64,000 nt of DNA from Allolobophora icterica (taxonomy: Eukaryota; Annelida; Clitellata; Crassiclitellata; Lumbricidae): positions 21,559,109-21,623,108 of the forward strand of contig OY744609.1 of assembly GCA_963556255.1 (NCBI GenBank), given 5' to 3'. The position numbers and the translations under genes are program-made. The notes below the pieces were generated by a model. It was not told the origin of the DNA. It searched no databases and saw only the letters and a program-made list of their open reading frames with translations. Positions 1 through 11,903 of the stretch are shown in pieces (position 1 is the stretch's first letter; each line of letters starts with the position of its first letter).

Positions 1-1320
1 TTAAATCAGGCAGATAATAGTAGTCCATAAACAGCAAAGTCACATGAGAAGCCCTCTCTAAAGAAGCCTCACAATCTCCGGCTCAACTGCTATTCTACAC
101 TGGCAGCCAAGAATAATTTATTCTAAGTGAAGTATTGACACCTTTTATAAAGGCCCATGCTATGTTTACACACCTCACACAGTCAAGAAACTAAAGTGAG
201 ACTGCAAGTTAACATAAGTAGTGAAAAATACAATTAGGTTAAAGTTTATTTCATCCAGGATCGAATAAATACACAAATTAAATACAAAAACATTAACAGA
301 GGAGTGTTAATGAATAACGTTGTATACAAGAGAGAAACATTTGGCTGGCAGTTACTAATTATATTATTTATTATTGACTATTTGAAGAAATAGCCTGGTT
401 GGCTGGTATGAGGCGAGTAGACAGGTAGACAGACATGAAAGACCTAAGCAAACAGACCCTGGGACAAGTACAAGATAGCACATGGCGCGTTGAAGGACTC
501 TTGTCTGCAGTCCTCGTGTGTACATACGTGTAACTTCCAGTATTGCAATCCCAATGCCTCATTGGCCAGTTACATGTAAACTAAAACGATGTCTGAAAAC
601 CGTGGCAGGAAATTCCCGTGTCACTGATAATACCTTCACTCGAATCAACATAATTATGACAACTTCATAGAACTGTCCACTGTAAAATGTCCAAAGTCTT
701 CATAATACATGATCCAAAATAATCTAAGCACCAATCGAGATTGCCAATGCAAGGTTCATAAAAGGAGCCATACAAATATCCAGATACAAGTATAGAGCCT
801 ACACATGTACGTATATATGTAACTTAATACAAAAACATACATGGAAACATGAGTCTTATTCTCCAGTAGGTTTCAGAGGTCTGCCCGATGTGCTAAGTAT
901 ATCCCATTACATTACCCAAAGTGCTTGTGAAAATAGAAACCGTTCACTGAATCACCAGTAAACATATCAATTATGTAATAATTGTAGTAATGTGACGTAG
1001 TAATGTTTTCCAGTCTACAAGTTAAGAACATAATGTAAGTTTGGTCACATGGTGAATTGATAAGAGAAATGTGAGACGTCATACAAGATTACAAAAATCG
1101 AAAGTTAAGATAATTAAACCACAAATGGACTGAACAATGAAACAGTAGAACTGGTTCAGTAAAATCATTCTGCACTTGTAGCACAAGATCGATTGCCAAA
1201 AGTCTCGTGGATTTCGTTCATCAGCATAAGGGAATGTTGCCACATGTCTGACCTTCTTTGGTGACTTAAAACCACACCACAACTGGGGGATCTTTATACC
1301 AGATTTCAGAACCATGGTCA
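1..1320. other. No recognisable feature
   Basis: AT-rich sequence without a convincing exon, RNA gene or repeat boundary. Short open frames lack any known motif. Confidence 0.5.
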
Positions 1321-1328
1321 GAAGCCGA

Positions 1329-1519
1329 GAGGGAGGGAGGTAGGGAGGGAGGGAGGGAGGGAGGGAGGGAGGGAGGGAGGAAGGAAGGAAGGAAGGAAGG
1401 AAAGAAGGAAGGAAGGAAGGAAGGAAGGAAGGAAGGAAGGAAGGAAGGAAGGAAGGAAGGAAGGAAGGAAGGAAGGAAGGAAGGAAGGAAGGAAGGAAGG
1501 AAGGAAGGAAGGAAGGAAG
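1329..1519. repeat. GGGA/GGAA tetranucleotide microsatellite
   Basis: About 50 bp of (GGGA)n followed by about 140 bp of (GGAA)n with one AAAG interruption. Open frames here are repeat artefacts. Confidence 0.95.
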
Positions 1520-2119
1520 TCAAACGATTCTTCAACTGAGAGAACAACCTAATATAATGGTTTCTACAGCACCATTACCATAATTCAAAAACCCATCAGT
1601 CAATGGTCACCTAAGCTAAACTGTATTCGAGAATCGCATCCATTGGAGATGGAAGTCACGATTGGACGGGTGGACATCACATCAGCCGAGTTTCTACTAA
1701 ACAAGTCTGCTACTTTCGCACGTCTAGATCAGCTGCAAAACTAGTGACAGCAAACAATGGTAAATTAAACCAGTCAATTTTATCTGAAAGTAAACTGCTA
1801 CTGACCGCTACATTCTTCCATAAGTTCGACGACATCACCGACCAGAAGTCGCAGCCCGTGCTTCACCTTGCCATCATAGTTGTATATTGCTGCAAAACAT
1901 GTTTATTCATCCTTCATTTACAAGTAATCTTTGCAACAGGTTATAATACATGTATACAACTGTCAGTGCGAGTAAAATGTAGCCACATTACCATCCTAAA
2001 ATGCATTGTTTTTCACTTCTCCACTGTCTTTGTATGCTTGCTTGTCATGCGTGTTTAAGCCAATGTTACCTGACTGCTCATCAACACTTGAAATCTCCAG
2101 CCTAAATGGTTTCAGGCTA

Positions 2120-2200
2120 TAATCCCGTGGTGAGTGATCACTGTGCTGGACTGCCAACTGGAATGTTCAGGGTTCAAATCCCTGTCAGACTGCCAGTAAA
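2120..2200 (+). mobile_element. tRNA-derived SINE head
   Basis: CGTGGTGAGTGATCACTGTGCTGG-like A-box region and the B-box sequence AGGGTTCAAATCCCTG. There is no acceptor-stem pairing, so it is not a working tRNA. Confidence 0.55.
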
Positions 2201-3402
2201 GTTAAGAACAGAACCTTCAAGAGTTCTTAGAAACACTGTATAACATTAAAATACATTTATACGTGCACTCATATGCCTACATGGAAGCATGCGTGCATGT
2301 AGGCACATACACAAATATCCTTTACTAATACATACTGTACATTTTCTGTCCTGTTCGTGCCAGTCTAGTTCACTAAAACTAAAACATCTAAACCCGTGCC
2401 TCAGATTCGCAATTCTGTGTGACTTTGCGCACGTTAATAAATAATAAATAAAATAAATAAATCAATTAGTCTTGTTAGGAGGAGCCGAGGGCAAGGGAGA
2501 GGTACTCACCAACCCCAATTACACATAAAGGTCGGGAAACTGCAGTTGATAACGCTGCATGCCTACGGCTGCTAATTTATTCTGCTCATTTTAAAAGCAC
2601 TTTGACACAGTAGGTATTTGTTTACATAACGAGCCAAATGCTACATTGACCCCTATCTCTTGGCTTGACCTCTGCTGATTTGGACCTGGCAACATTTTAA
2701 TCATGTGATTAACTGCATGATAAAATTTGGGGAGTTATACATATAGAACAAAATAATCGGAAAATTATAGTAAATGACTAGCAAAGTTGAAAAAAAATGT
2801 GAATAAATGTCAAAAGTTTGCAAAAATTAACTCATGATGACTAAATCAGTCACAGTCACACAGAACTTGAGTAAAGATAATATTATCAACTTTATATTAC
2901 ATTGCAAACTTACAAATCTGCAGGCTGTACACCTAATACTGTACCACCAGGCAAAAATATTGTGTTCTACCCACACAAGATTTTTATGGTAATTGTCTGC
3001 CATCAGAAGACCTTAGTTTTACATGAAGAGTGTAGGCCCAGGAGAGCCCAGGGTCAGTTGTTGACAACACCAGCCAGAGGTTTAGAAAGGTCTCAGCAAC
3101 AGTTACTGAGTGGGCCAAAACGAAAGCTCTAGCCTTCGTAGATAATGAGCACAGATAGTTTCCATTTTGCTAATTGCACTGTTGCTATATATAACTTATT
3201 TTCTCTCACTTAATTCTCCCCAGTATCTGGTCTAAGTTCTTCAATATCTGACTAATAAGGAACACCATTTTAAATTAAGTTGAGCTTTGGACTGCTGGCC
3301 TAAACAGAAGATGCTGACAAAACACTTGAACCACTTGTGCTTCAGTGCAGAATTTCACAAAGATTAGAAGCCTTATCAACTATTGACTTAGTTTATTAGC
3401 GT

Positions 3403-3960
3403 TAGGTGCGCAACAGTCTAGTGGTCGGCATGCTGGGCCTTCAACCCAGGGCCGTTTTATCCACTAGGCACAGTAGGCACTCTGTCTAGGGCCTACAAAA
3501 CTTTCAGGGGCCTACGAAAGTCTGAAATTGAGATATTGAATGATTGACCAGGAAAATGGAAAAAGGAAAATTGGGAATTATAGTACATTTAAATTTAATA
3601 ACCTTTGTACTGAAACAGTTTCTGATGCGTTTAGCTTTAATGCAGAGGTGGCAGCTGAGTTGCGGCCTACAAATGCAAGAGTGCCTAGGGCCTACGATGA
3701 CCTTAAAATGACCCTGCTTCAACTAAGAGTTTGTGGGGATCAAATCACTGCCAAGACAGAAATTTGATTCGAGATTTCAGCTCCAGGTGCACATGCAAGC
3801 CAACTGTGCTACGAGCACACTGACTGCACATTGTCAGAGGGAAGACCAGTGGGAGAGCAGTGGCCACCTTCCCTCATATGCCTAGGCTAAGAAAAATGAA
3901 GTTGCAAACACTTCATAATCATGGTTGCCTCTCATGCTAGCTCCAAGGAATGCTTCTTCT
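3403..3960 (+). mobile_element. tRNA-derived SINE, interrupted by a hAT MITE
   Basis: GTCTAGTGGTCGGCATGCTGG (A-box region) lies left of the insertion and GTGGGGATCAAATCACTG (B-box region) right of it. Then a body with ATTCGAGATTTCAGCTCCAG and AGGCTAAGAAAAA-GTTGCAAAC follows, the same body as the SINE at 7208-7440. Confidence 0.65.
3447..3716. mobile_element. hAT-type MITE (270 bp) inserted in a SINE
   Basis: Ends CAGGGCCGTTTTATCC and CCTTAAAATGACCCTG; flanked by CTTCAACC and CTTCAACT (7 of 8 match). The interior has GGGGCCTACGA and TAGGGCCTAC motifs. Confidence 0.7.
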
Positions 3961-5510
3961 GCTTCTTCTTCCAATTCTTCTCCTCTGCCTTCTAATGCTG
4001 CAAATAGTAAACTGGAGGAAGAAACGTATGTAAGTAATTAGATATTTAAATATAACCTTTAAAGAACCTGGGAAACCAATGCAGCTCATCAATAAAGTGT
4101 TAAAACTATATCCTTAATGGTTTTCAGTTACAATACATGACATTATTTCACAATGCAGCTCACTTGCAATACTAAGTTCTAACTGGCTTGGGTTACAAGT
4201 TACAGTGCTCAGCACTTAAGCAGGTCTAAAGATGTTCTGACATTTAGTGTCACATATGCACATTTTACAGATAAGCAAGGAACTTACAACACTTGTAACC
4301 TTGAATCATGATCGTAAACTCTAAACTATTTCTAAAGTGCTACTCAAAAGCTAAGTGCAGGGCACCAGGTTACTGATAACCCCAGGTTGTCAAGTCCAGA
4401 TAATAAGTCTCTCAATGCTCCTTTGCTTAGTTCAATCTTCTAGAAAAACCCAGACTAATTTAGAACCACTTAGTATTTTTGGACAGAAGGTGCAATGTAT
4501 ATTAGGAAAGACCTAATGATAGGAGTGTAATGAATGGGGAAAACATGTACCAGTGTGGGTGTGGCCTGAACCAACGAGGGGAAAGTTCCTCCTATCCTTA
4601 TTTTAAAATAACCTCCTGGTCAATCGCAAAACAGACTGCTTTAAATGTCATTAAATCAGATAAGAATGACCTATGCCCAATTAGATTAACATTAACACCT
4701 GGAGTTTTAACCAAAATAGCTGCATCTGTCTGGTTTGAATGCCAAGTATTAGGCCAAATATTACGCCTCCTTTGGCGTAATAAAATTGTTCATTAGGATT
4801 TTGCATTTGATGTCAAAACAAGAAAACAAACTCACCAACAGCAAAGTTGCATTTCTTTGTTTTGACCGAGGTCCACATGATGACAACAATGACTACGAAC
4901 GTAGTTTATCCTGCAATGCAATCATGGAAAATCATATAAAGGCGACATTACATTGTGGAATCAACCCACCCCCCCCCTTCAGTCCGTGCCACCCTGCTAT
5001 CTGGTGGTCCTGCCACATTTTCCCATTGCCTTAAAACTTGCTTTTATTCCCGCAGACTTTCGCACTGGGAGTACCTGTGGTTGGTGGGCACTGGGTAGAG
5101 GAGCTTTATAAGTTTTTGAAATACTATACAATACAATTACATGCCTGAATAAAACTGTCAACATTGCTCAGATTGTCCTATAACACAGATCTTTACAGTT
5201 TGTACTGTTTTACAATTTGACAACACTTAAAGATCCTTCCTCTAACTTTCTACACTATATAACACAAAACTCACTTTGCTGAACATTTTACACAGCACTA
5301 CAATTTCTGTATTAACAAACCCTAGTAGTGGCCTGCGATCTACCATACTGCAAAAGCTGTTGCTATGTTATATTACAGATCAACTCTTGTAGTGCATTCT
5401 CCACAATGAAAGTCCGTTGAGCAAATAATTCAGTTTAAAATCTCTCATTCATTAATTAATCAAGAGAAGTTATACAGCACCCTTCAAGATGTATACTCAG
5501 AGGCACTTCC
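3960..5510. other. No gene recognised; possible LINE tail near 4.95-5.14 kb
   Basis: The only hint is CATTTTCCCATTGCCTTAAA with ATTCCCGCAGAC and a following GAGCTTTATAAG-like end, which could be a LINE 3' end. The rest shows nothing. Confidence 0.35.
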
Positions 5511-5516
5511 TGTCCA

Positions 5517-6740
5517 TCAACCACAAATGAGAACAGTTCTCACTGTGTTGGTGAGACAGATGTAGAGTCCCCGCCCAGAGGCAAACAGACCCAAAGGGAG
5601 GCTATTCCAAGTAGATGGCCCAAGTATTGAAAGGCTCAACATTGAAAATCTATCCCACAGTTTACAAGATATAACATTTAAATCATCCCAACTATCTTTT
5701 TTCATTGCTCACCCCTCATAATAACAAATACCAGACTTAAGATGTATACTTTTAAATTTTTTCAAAACTACGTGTACCTCCAATCAGACAGACCACAGCT
5801 TTTAGGACAGACTGCAGTTTGTCAATGTAAGAAAGATTTAGCCCTGCATTAGCACAGCTATAATCAACCTGCATAAGTGCATGGGGGTTGTAGGGGCTTG
5901 AGTTGTAAGCAAACAGCGGATCATGCAAATCTGGTGCAGGTGATAAGTGATAACAGCACTTTTGACATAAGGCCTACCCGTACTCTCTTCACAAGCACTG
6001 AGGTTAATTCCTGACCCTAGGTCACAACCAAATTATGCACAGTGGTAGTAAAGGAAATTCATGGAAATGATCTTGCAAATTAGGCATATCAATTTGACAG
6101 ATCTGCTCACAGATACTAGCCAGATGAATCAGGTTTTCCTAGGACACAGCAGGGGGCAGTTGGACAATATCCAGGTGCAGAGCACCTTCGCCGTCTGAAA
6201 CATTTTCTCCTCTAAGGAGATAACCTCTACAGCTGAGTCCATGATCCAGCTGGGCCATGGACCTGGGTATCATCTGCATACTGATGAGTCATAACTCCCA
6301 AAGAAGGAACTGGCTTACATGGGCAGTGTATAGGATACAGATTAGGGGCCTTAAAATAGAACCCCGACAGAGAACAAGTGACAATCAGTCTGTGTAGAAT
6401 CAAAATCCACAGCCTGAGTACACCCAGAGAGGTACAAATGCAACCAAGAGACAGCATGACCCATGACACTGAACAGCTTTTCAATGTGCTCCAAGAAAAT
6501 GACGTCTTCAACAGTGTCGAAGGCTGCACTCACATGAAAAAGGTTGAGCAGGGTCACCATAACTAGGCGTAGACTCTGGGGCAGCCGGGCACGTGCACCC
6601 CCCCCCCCCAATAATTGAGATGGACTGTACATCCAATGCAAAAAGTGTAGAATGAATAACCAAATGCCCCCAAATATCTTGGACAAGTTTACGCCAGTGA
6701 GGGTCACATATCCCCGATCAACAGTCCCAAGCATCTGACA
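5517..6740 (-). mobile_element. Decayed CR1/L2-like LINE, minus strand
   Basis: Minus-strand motifs in proper order: SAAFDTVED and HIEKLFSVMGHAVSWLHLYL near 6.45-6.55 kb, HQYADDTQVHG (the YADD catalytic motif) near 6.26 kb, QVDYSCANAGLNLSYIDKLQ near 5.83 kb, and SILGPSTWNSLPLG near 5.6 kb. Frames shift repeatedly. A MITE interrupts it at 6564-6697. Confidence 0.7.
6564..6697. mobile_element. MITE of the same GGCGTAGACT family, inserted in a LINE relic
   Basis: It starts AGGCGTAGACTCTGGGG followed by a C-rich run and CCAATAATTGAGATG, and ends AAGTTTACGCCAGTG, as in the copy at 61751-62117. An imperfect direct repeat GGGTCAC-AT flanks it. Confidence 0.55.
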
Positions 6741-6989
6741 CCCTAACGTTTTGCTGTGCTTCGTATCACAACAAGTGTTGGGATATCACCTGTTGTAGTT
6801 GGTTGGCTAGAAGCTGCCCAGTTCTACTTGCTCTGTCAACTCTACAACATTGCTCACATCCAAATTCAAAACCATTTCAAATGACTCTCTAGCCATAACT
6901 TGTCTTTCACTATTTAACATTGACCATACTGCATTTCTACTGCGCTATTTCACTTCAAAACCACCATTATATCAAATAATGTCTTGTGC

Positions 6990-7057
6990 AATATTATAAT
7001 AATGTTACCGATGTTCCCTACCGAATATTATAATAATGTTACCAATGTTCCCTACCA
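6990..7057 (+). repeat. 34-bp tandem duplication
   Basis: Two adjacent units of AATATTATAATAATGTTACC plus a TTCCCTACC tail, differing at two or three bases. Confidence 0.75.
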
Positions 7058-7207
7058 AAGTTCCCTAATCAGACTATATAGACTTTATTACAGCTATGGC
7101 CCACGGCAGGTCTTCTGCAGGAACAGTACTACCCAATCACAGGTTTTGCTGTCTGGAATTACGAAACTAACGCGAAACCACCGCAAAATGTTTTTTCTAC
7201 AAAATTT

Positions 7208-7440
7208 GGAGTGTGATAGTGGCTAGTCTTCTGGACTGTCAGGGGTTCAAATTTCCATTGTGGCAGAAATTTGTTTTGAGATTTCAGCTCCATCTGTGCC
7301 TGTATCCAACTCCGCTAAACTTAGGGAAGATCAGGCAACAACAGAGAAGATTGGCTGCTTGTATTGAAATGCAGAGGCTAAGAAAAAAAGTTGCAAACGC
7401 CAAAAATCTTACACATGTCATGGCTGCCTCTGACACTTAG
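7208..7440 (+). mobile_element. tRNA-derived SINE
   Basis: The head has GTGGCTAGTCTTCTGGACTG and GGGGTTCAAATTTCCA; the body TTTTGAGATTTCAGCTCCA through AGGCTAAGAAAAAAAGTTGC matches the SINE at 3403-3960. Confidence 0.65.
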
Positions 7441-7522
7441 TAATCGCAGCCATTGCACTAAGTTCCATGGTATCACATAGTCCCTGGCCAGAATTAATGC
7501 AAGTATCATACAGGGCTCCGGC

Positions 7523-7990
7523 ATGGGTCCTACCAATTTTGTTGTAGCCACCACTGTCAACCGTATGCTATACTGTTCCCAGGTATGGTTAGGCTTTGCT
7601 AACAAGCAGGAACTAGATCATTTGGGCGCAATTATTCGTAAGTTGGTTCGTCTTGGCTACCTCCCTCCTTCTTTTCCAGCTTTTGAGCAACTCTGCAAAA
7701 CAGCTGATGGTGATCTCTTTAATAACATTCTTAAAAACCCTAGTCACCTCCTCCATGACCTTCTACCTCCTGTTCTAAAGACCGGGTATGATTTACACCC
7801 ACGTTCTCATAATCTGGTTCTCCCTAGATTTGACTCCCTTACCCGACAAGGTTTCCTGGGTAGGATGCTGTACAGTTAGGCTCTGTTGCAATTATTTCAT
7901 TTTTGACCTAACATTATTATTAACTGTTCTATTTTCTTTCCTCTTTGTGTAATATTGTATGTAAAGCGCTGTGCATTTGCTAGCATTTAT
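7523..7990 (+). mobile_element. LINE ORF2 C-terminus and 3' UTR, plus strand
   Basis: An open frame to the stop at 7877-7879 contains YCSQVWLGFANKQELDHLGA and LVRLGYLPPSFP, as in the C-terminal end of non-LTR polymerases. It is followed by TGTAAAGCGCTGTGCATTTG and a TTACTTACTTGC tail. Confidence 0.6.
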
Positions 7991-8178
7991 TAAAGAATAT
8001 GCTTACTTACTTGCTTACTTAATTACTAGCTTAAGGGACTGTTCTTCTTTGTATCTTTTGATTCTTTGTAACATGCTTTTTAAAGAATCATAAATAATGA
8101 CTTTCATTGATTTTTGAACTCATGTACAGCACTCTTTCCTTTGGCCTTGGCTGTGATATGGTGCAATACAAATCGTCC

Positions 8179-8256
<78 letters not shown>
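8179..8256. repeat. (TTA)n microsatellite
   Basis: About 26 perfect TTA units directly after GGTGCAATACAAATCG, which looks like a LINE or SINE tail. Confidence 0.95.
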
Positions 8257-8257
<1 letters not shown>

Positions 8258-8259
8258 CC

Positions 8260-9030
8260 ATTTGAGAACACCTGCTTTACTCACTAGATAAATCGACTGC
8301 TGCAACAATTACAAGTCTGACAGAAATTAAAACAATGTAATATTGACAATTACGGCAGCATGGTTCAGTAGCAAAGCAGTTTCGAATGAATATAGGCCTA
8401 GTTAAACAAAACACCCCGATCCCACGCCTAAAACACATCCTCACTCAGTATTTACATGCAGCTCTGGTGATGCTGACGGCGTGTCTAATTTTCAGCTGCC
8501 CAATTTTCTCTTTCCAGCACGGCGGTTTCACTGTTGCGTTTCCAGTAGCGTCGAATCCGGGCACTGAACTGACACCAGAAAATAAACTCACTGTCAATCG
8601 GCGGCGAAAATGAGGATTAAGTCTTCCACTTCCGCGTGAAATTTTCTGTTCACATCAGGTAGCCAGGTACACTACAAAAGGCAGCGATCGCGCAAACACG
8701 GCGCCCGGCGACAACCGCTTGCCGTTAGTCACGAATCACGAACGCCTGCCTACTAAGCAGATGATACTCATTTGACTATTGCGCCTCTAGACCGACCTAA
8801 TTGTGTGACTCGGTCCATTTCTGCTTAACTCGACCCAGTTAAGATCTAGGGGCGCTCCGCAATACATAATTATATCAATGGCTCCGCCCTACTTCTGGCA
8901 AACGGTGCTAAGTTCCGTTCATGTTGTAAACTGGTATTTATTAAAGATGTTAACTCGCGCAGATTAAAACTTTTTCACCATTTTTCTTTAGCAGTCGAGA
9001 CTTTTTAAGACTGAAACCTACTTTCAGCTA
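8260..9030. other. No gene recognised
   Basis: Unique-looking sequence of mixed composition with no supported exon. It contains a pair of inverted segments around GACCGA(C)CTAA / TTAACTCGACCC. Confidence 0.4.
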
Positions 9031-9475
9031 TTGAACATTTCTGATGACTTTTTTTTACGTCATTCGCCTTTTCTAGAAGCTTTACATAGTTTTTCATGGC
9101 TCTTTTCACCAAAAGATCTCCCCCGGTTTGCTCATCCTCCCATATCGCCCGTTGACATCACCTCTCCTCCGCTTGCTCTGTCCTCCGCTGCTTTCCACTC
9201 ACGACTGAAAACCGAACTCTTCAAGATATCCTATCCTGATTCCATTCCTGCGCCACCACACAACCGCCATCATCACCGATTACCACCGTAGCACCCTGCT
9301 GTCTCCTCGGCTTGACCTCCCCAGACTCTGACCTGGCACCGGAACGGACAAGGCGGACATGGCTATTGCGGACTTGATTTGATATAGCGCCGGTGTATAA
9401 GCTGGTCTCCCTGACGTGGCTTATGTGTTGCGCTGAGAAATTTCGGAGATTTACATTTACATTTACATTACATAC
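9031..9475 (+). mobile_element. LINE 3' end with ATTTACATTTACATT tail
   Basis: LALSSAAFHSRLKTELFKIS is the typical last conserved stretch of CR1-like ORF2. The tail CGGAGATTTACATTTACATT also ends the opposite-strand copy at 17856-18440. Confidence 0.6.
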
Positions 9476-9559
9476 TGTCTCTACCATTGAGGTATACATA
9501 CTCTGCCTGGTCTGCCAGCTTGCCCAAATACAGCCCATCTAAAAATTAGGCGCGCTCAT

Positions 9560-9790
9560 GGGCTTTGCCTAGCCCATATTATCCCCAGCTGGAGCGAGGT
9601 AAACAGCCCATTAACCGATTAAAATTTCATGTGAGCGACAAGTTGGCTCGTGGGCGTCAGCTGCCCACATCGAACCCTAGGCTTGGGGTCAGAAGCCCAT
9701 TAACCGACGTTTGCAATATCCCACTTTTAGGTGGACGATAAGTGGGCTCGTGGGCTTGGGTTGCCACTTACCCACATCGAGCCAACTTTA
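9560..9790 (+). repeat. Two imperfect tandem units of about 115 bp
   Basis: AGCCCATTAACCGA ... TGGCTCGTGGGC ... GCCCACATCGA occurs twice in the same order. Nature unknown. Confidence 0.55.
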
Positions 9791-10260
9791 TTATTTGACG
9801 CCACTGTGACTCTTGTTCGTTCCTTTGCGCTGACGCGTCTGAACTATAATTGCAACGGTGTCCTTGCGGGTCTGCCAAGGTTCCGGAAACGACAGCATCA
9901 GTCCGTTCTCAACTGCGCCACCCGAGTCGTCGCAGAGCTCCCAAAATTGTCGCATATTTCAATCTATGTGCGAGACACGTTACACTGGCTCCCGATTGAG
10001 GACAGGGTCATGTTCAAGATCATCCTCGTAGGACGAACATCGTTGGTCGGTGCGGCCTCAGAGTAGGTACATCAGGATGCTGTGTGTTTCCGTCTCCAGA
10101 TAGCAGTCAGCCATGTCGTCGATCCCTTACGTTCTCCAGCTCGTGGAGACTTGATGGTCCCTCGCTCCCGGCCATACATTACTCTTATCCCTCCTTTCAG
10201 ATGTCCGCGCTCCAGCGGACTATAAAGGCTTAGATTAGTGCAGGCTACCCTGTTCACATT
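9790..10260 (+). mobile_element. LINE reverse-transcriptase C-terminal relic, plus strand
   Basis: Reads LVRSFALTRLNYNCNGVLAG, RVVAELPKLSHIS, DTLHWLPIEDRVMFKI and, after a frame change, RSPARGDLMVPRSRPY. This is the same family as the element at 34118-34610. Confidence 0.65.
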
Positions 10261-10849
10261 TGCAAGGCTAGCAATTCCATGGGGTAATCTGATATTGCCT
10301 TGTCCGGTATCTCATAAGATTCAACGCTGTAAAGACAGCATGCTGTTCGATTATATAATTGGTGCTTAATGCACAGGCTCCCTTAAATAATCACGTACCA
10401 AACTTAGATGCAGACGTTCGCAATCGCATAACCTTTGCACTCCCCTATTCCGAACCTGGTGACCTCTTCTTCCCTTTGCACGCATCGCTTTTGGGTGAAC
10501 CCATGTAACTACAGGGTCAATGCCATACCACTGTAGTTACAGCAGGCTTGCCGAAATATTCTAACAGCAGTAAAGCGGCCATATCAGCGTCAATGGTGGT
10601 AGTCAGGAGGATTAATAGCTGGTGTAGTGTATACGTTAAGCTTAAGCGGTAAGTTGAGCCTAGACATTGATGAATTATGACTACACAAGAATCAAACGTA
10701 TGTTTATAACATTAAAACTGGTGTAAGGTCAACAGACCGAACTATAACAAGCAAATTAATCTGTTTTCTTTGTTCTAGGAAATTAACTAAACCCATTAAA
10801 AATATTTCAAGATATATGTCTGTGGAGCATCACAGTAATGATAACATAA
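10261..10849. other. No recognisable feature
   Basis: Intergenic sequence between a LINE relic and a MITE; nothing supported. Confidence 0.45.
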
Positions 10850-11303
10850 GGGGCCGTCCACATATTACGTACGCAATGAGGGGAGGGTGTCGGATTTAGG
10901 CGATTTTGCGTACGGGTGCGAACGGGAGGAGGAGGGGACAAAATTGTACGTACGCAAAATAAATTTCTAATTATGACGTCCACATTAGCCTATTTATAAC
11001 TCTGCATTGTCCTATAGTCGTCCGATGGCATTTTATTACATTATATAAAAGCCATGTGCAGTTATTCTGTGCTGTGAACGAGACACCTATAATTTGTCTA
11101 TAGTGGCCCTCACTCGTCCTTCAATCTGGCCTAAAGTGCAGACAGTCGGGCTGCCTGGAGCTGTCAAGACACTTTCTGCAGCTGGTCTTCGGGGGTGCGT
11201 CGTGTACGTACGCAGGGGGTCTGGAAGAAAGTACGCTTGCGAACAGGGGGGAGGGGGTCCAATTTTCCCGGATTTTTGCGTACGTAATATATGGATAATG
11301 TTC
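10850..11303. mobile_element. MITE-like element with ATATTACGTACGCAA ends
   Basis: The left end GGGGCCGTCCACATATTACG and the inverse complement of the right end share CCA(C/T)ATATTACGTACGCAA. Further GTACGTACGC motifs lie inside. I could not define a target duplication. No coding sequence recognised. Confidence 0.55.
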
Positions 11304-11639
11304 TGATGCTAACACAATAATAATGTTCCATAAAATCTTTCTCAATTTCAAACATTTGTTGTCAACATTCCACATCCATATGGTCTAATAAAATTAAATG
11401 AGTAAAAGGATCACACATTACTCTAGAATAGCTCCATAAATCGTTTTTAACTGGACTATTTGTTCCCTGCCTAAGAAGCTCTTACAAGATTTATGTAGTT
11501 GACAACGGTTTTCCATCAACTCAGTTGTCATAGCCAGTATATGTACTGAATCTCTTACATAAAGTACATTGCAAATTTGTGTTGTTTGCGGCACAACAAA
11601 TTCATAGACTTCGCTCTTACATATTGTTTTACCAGTATT

Positions 11640-11903
11640 GAATCTTGCATGGCAGCTGAGACACTAACTCTGTGCAATGCCATATCACATAATTTACACT
11701 TCTGTTGCTTTTACCAAGTGTGTCTTCTTTGCATTTTTAGAGCTTCACTCCGTGTAAATGCTCTGTTAAATGAAGTGCATTAGTACAGTTTTTCTCTGTT
11801 GTATGTTCATGCATGACGTTTCTGAGGACATGTCTATGTAAATGTTTTTGACATACATTGCATGCCTATATTTTTTCTCCATTGCAGTTTCTCACTTGGC
11901 ATT
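11640..11903 (-). pseudogene. Decayed zinc-finger remnants downstream of the array
   Basis: Past the frameshift one can still read finger-like pieces on the minus strand in changing frames: a C-x2-C pair followed by KRFAQSGALKC, then CNVCQKHLHRH, then KCKLCDMALHR, each missing its histidines or interrupted by stops. They keep the 84-nt spacing roughly. This shows the 3' end of the array has been without constraint. Confidence 0.55.

Noticed and set aside
1266..1547. Leu-Pro-Ser-Phe repeat protein
   Set aside because: Translation of the GGAA tetranucleotide tract.
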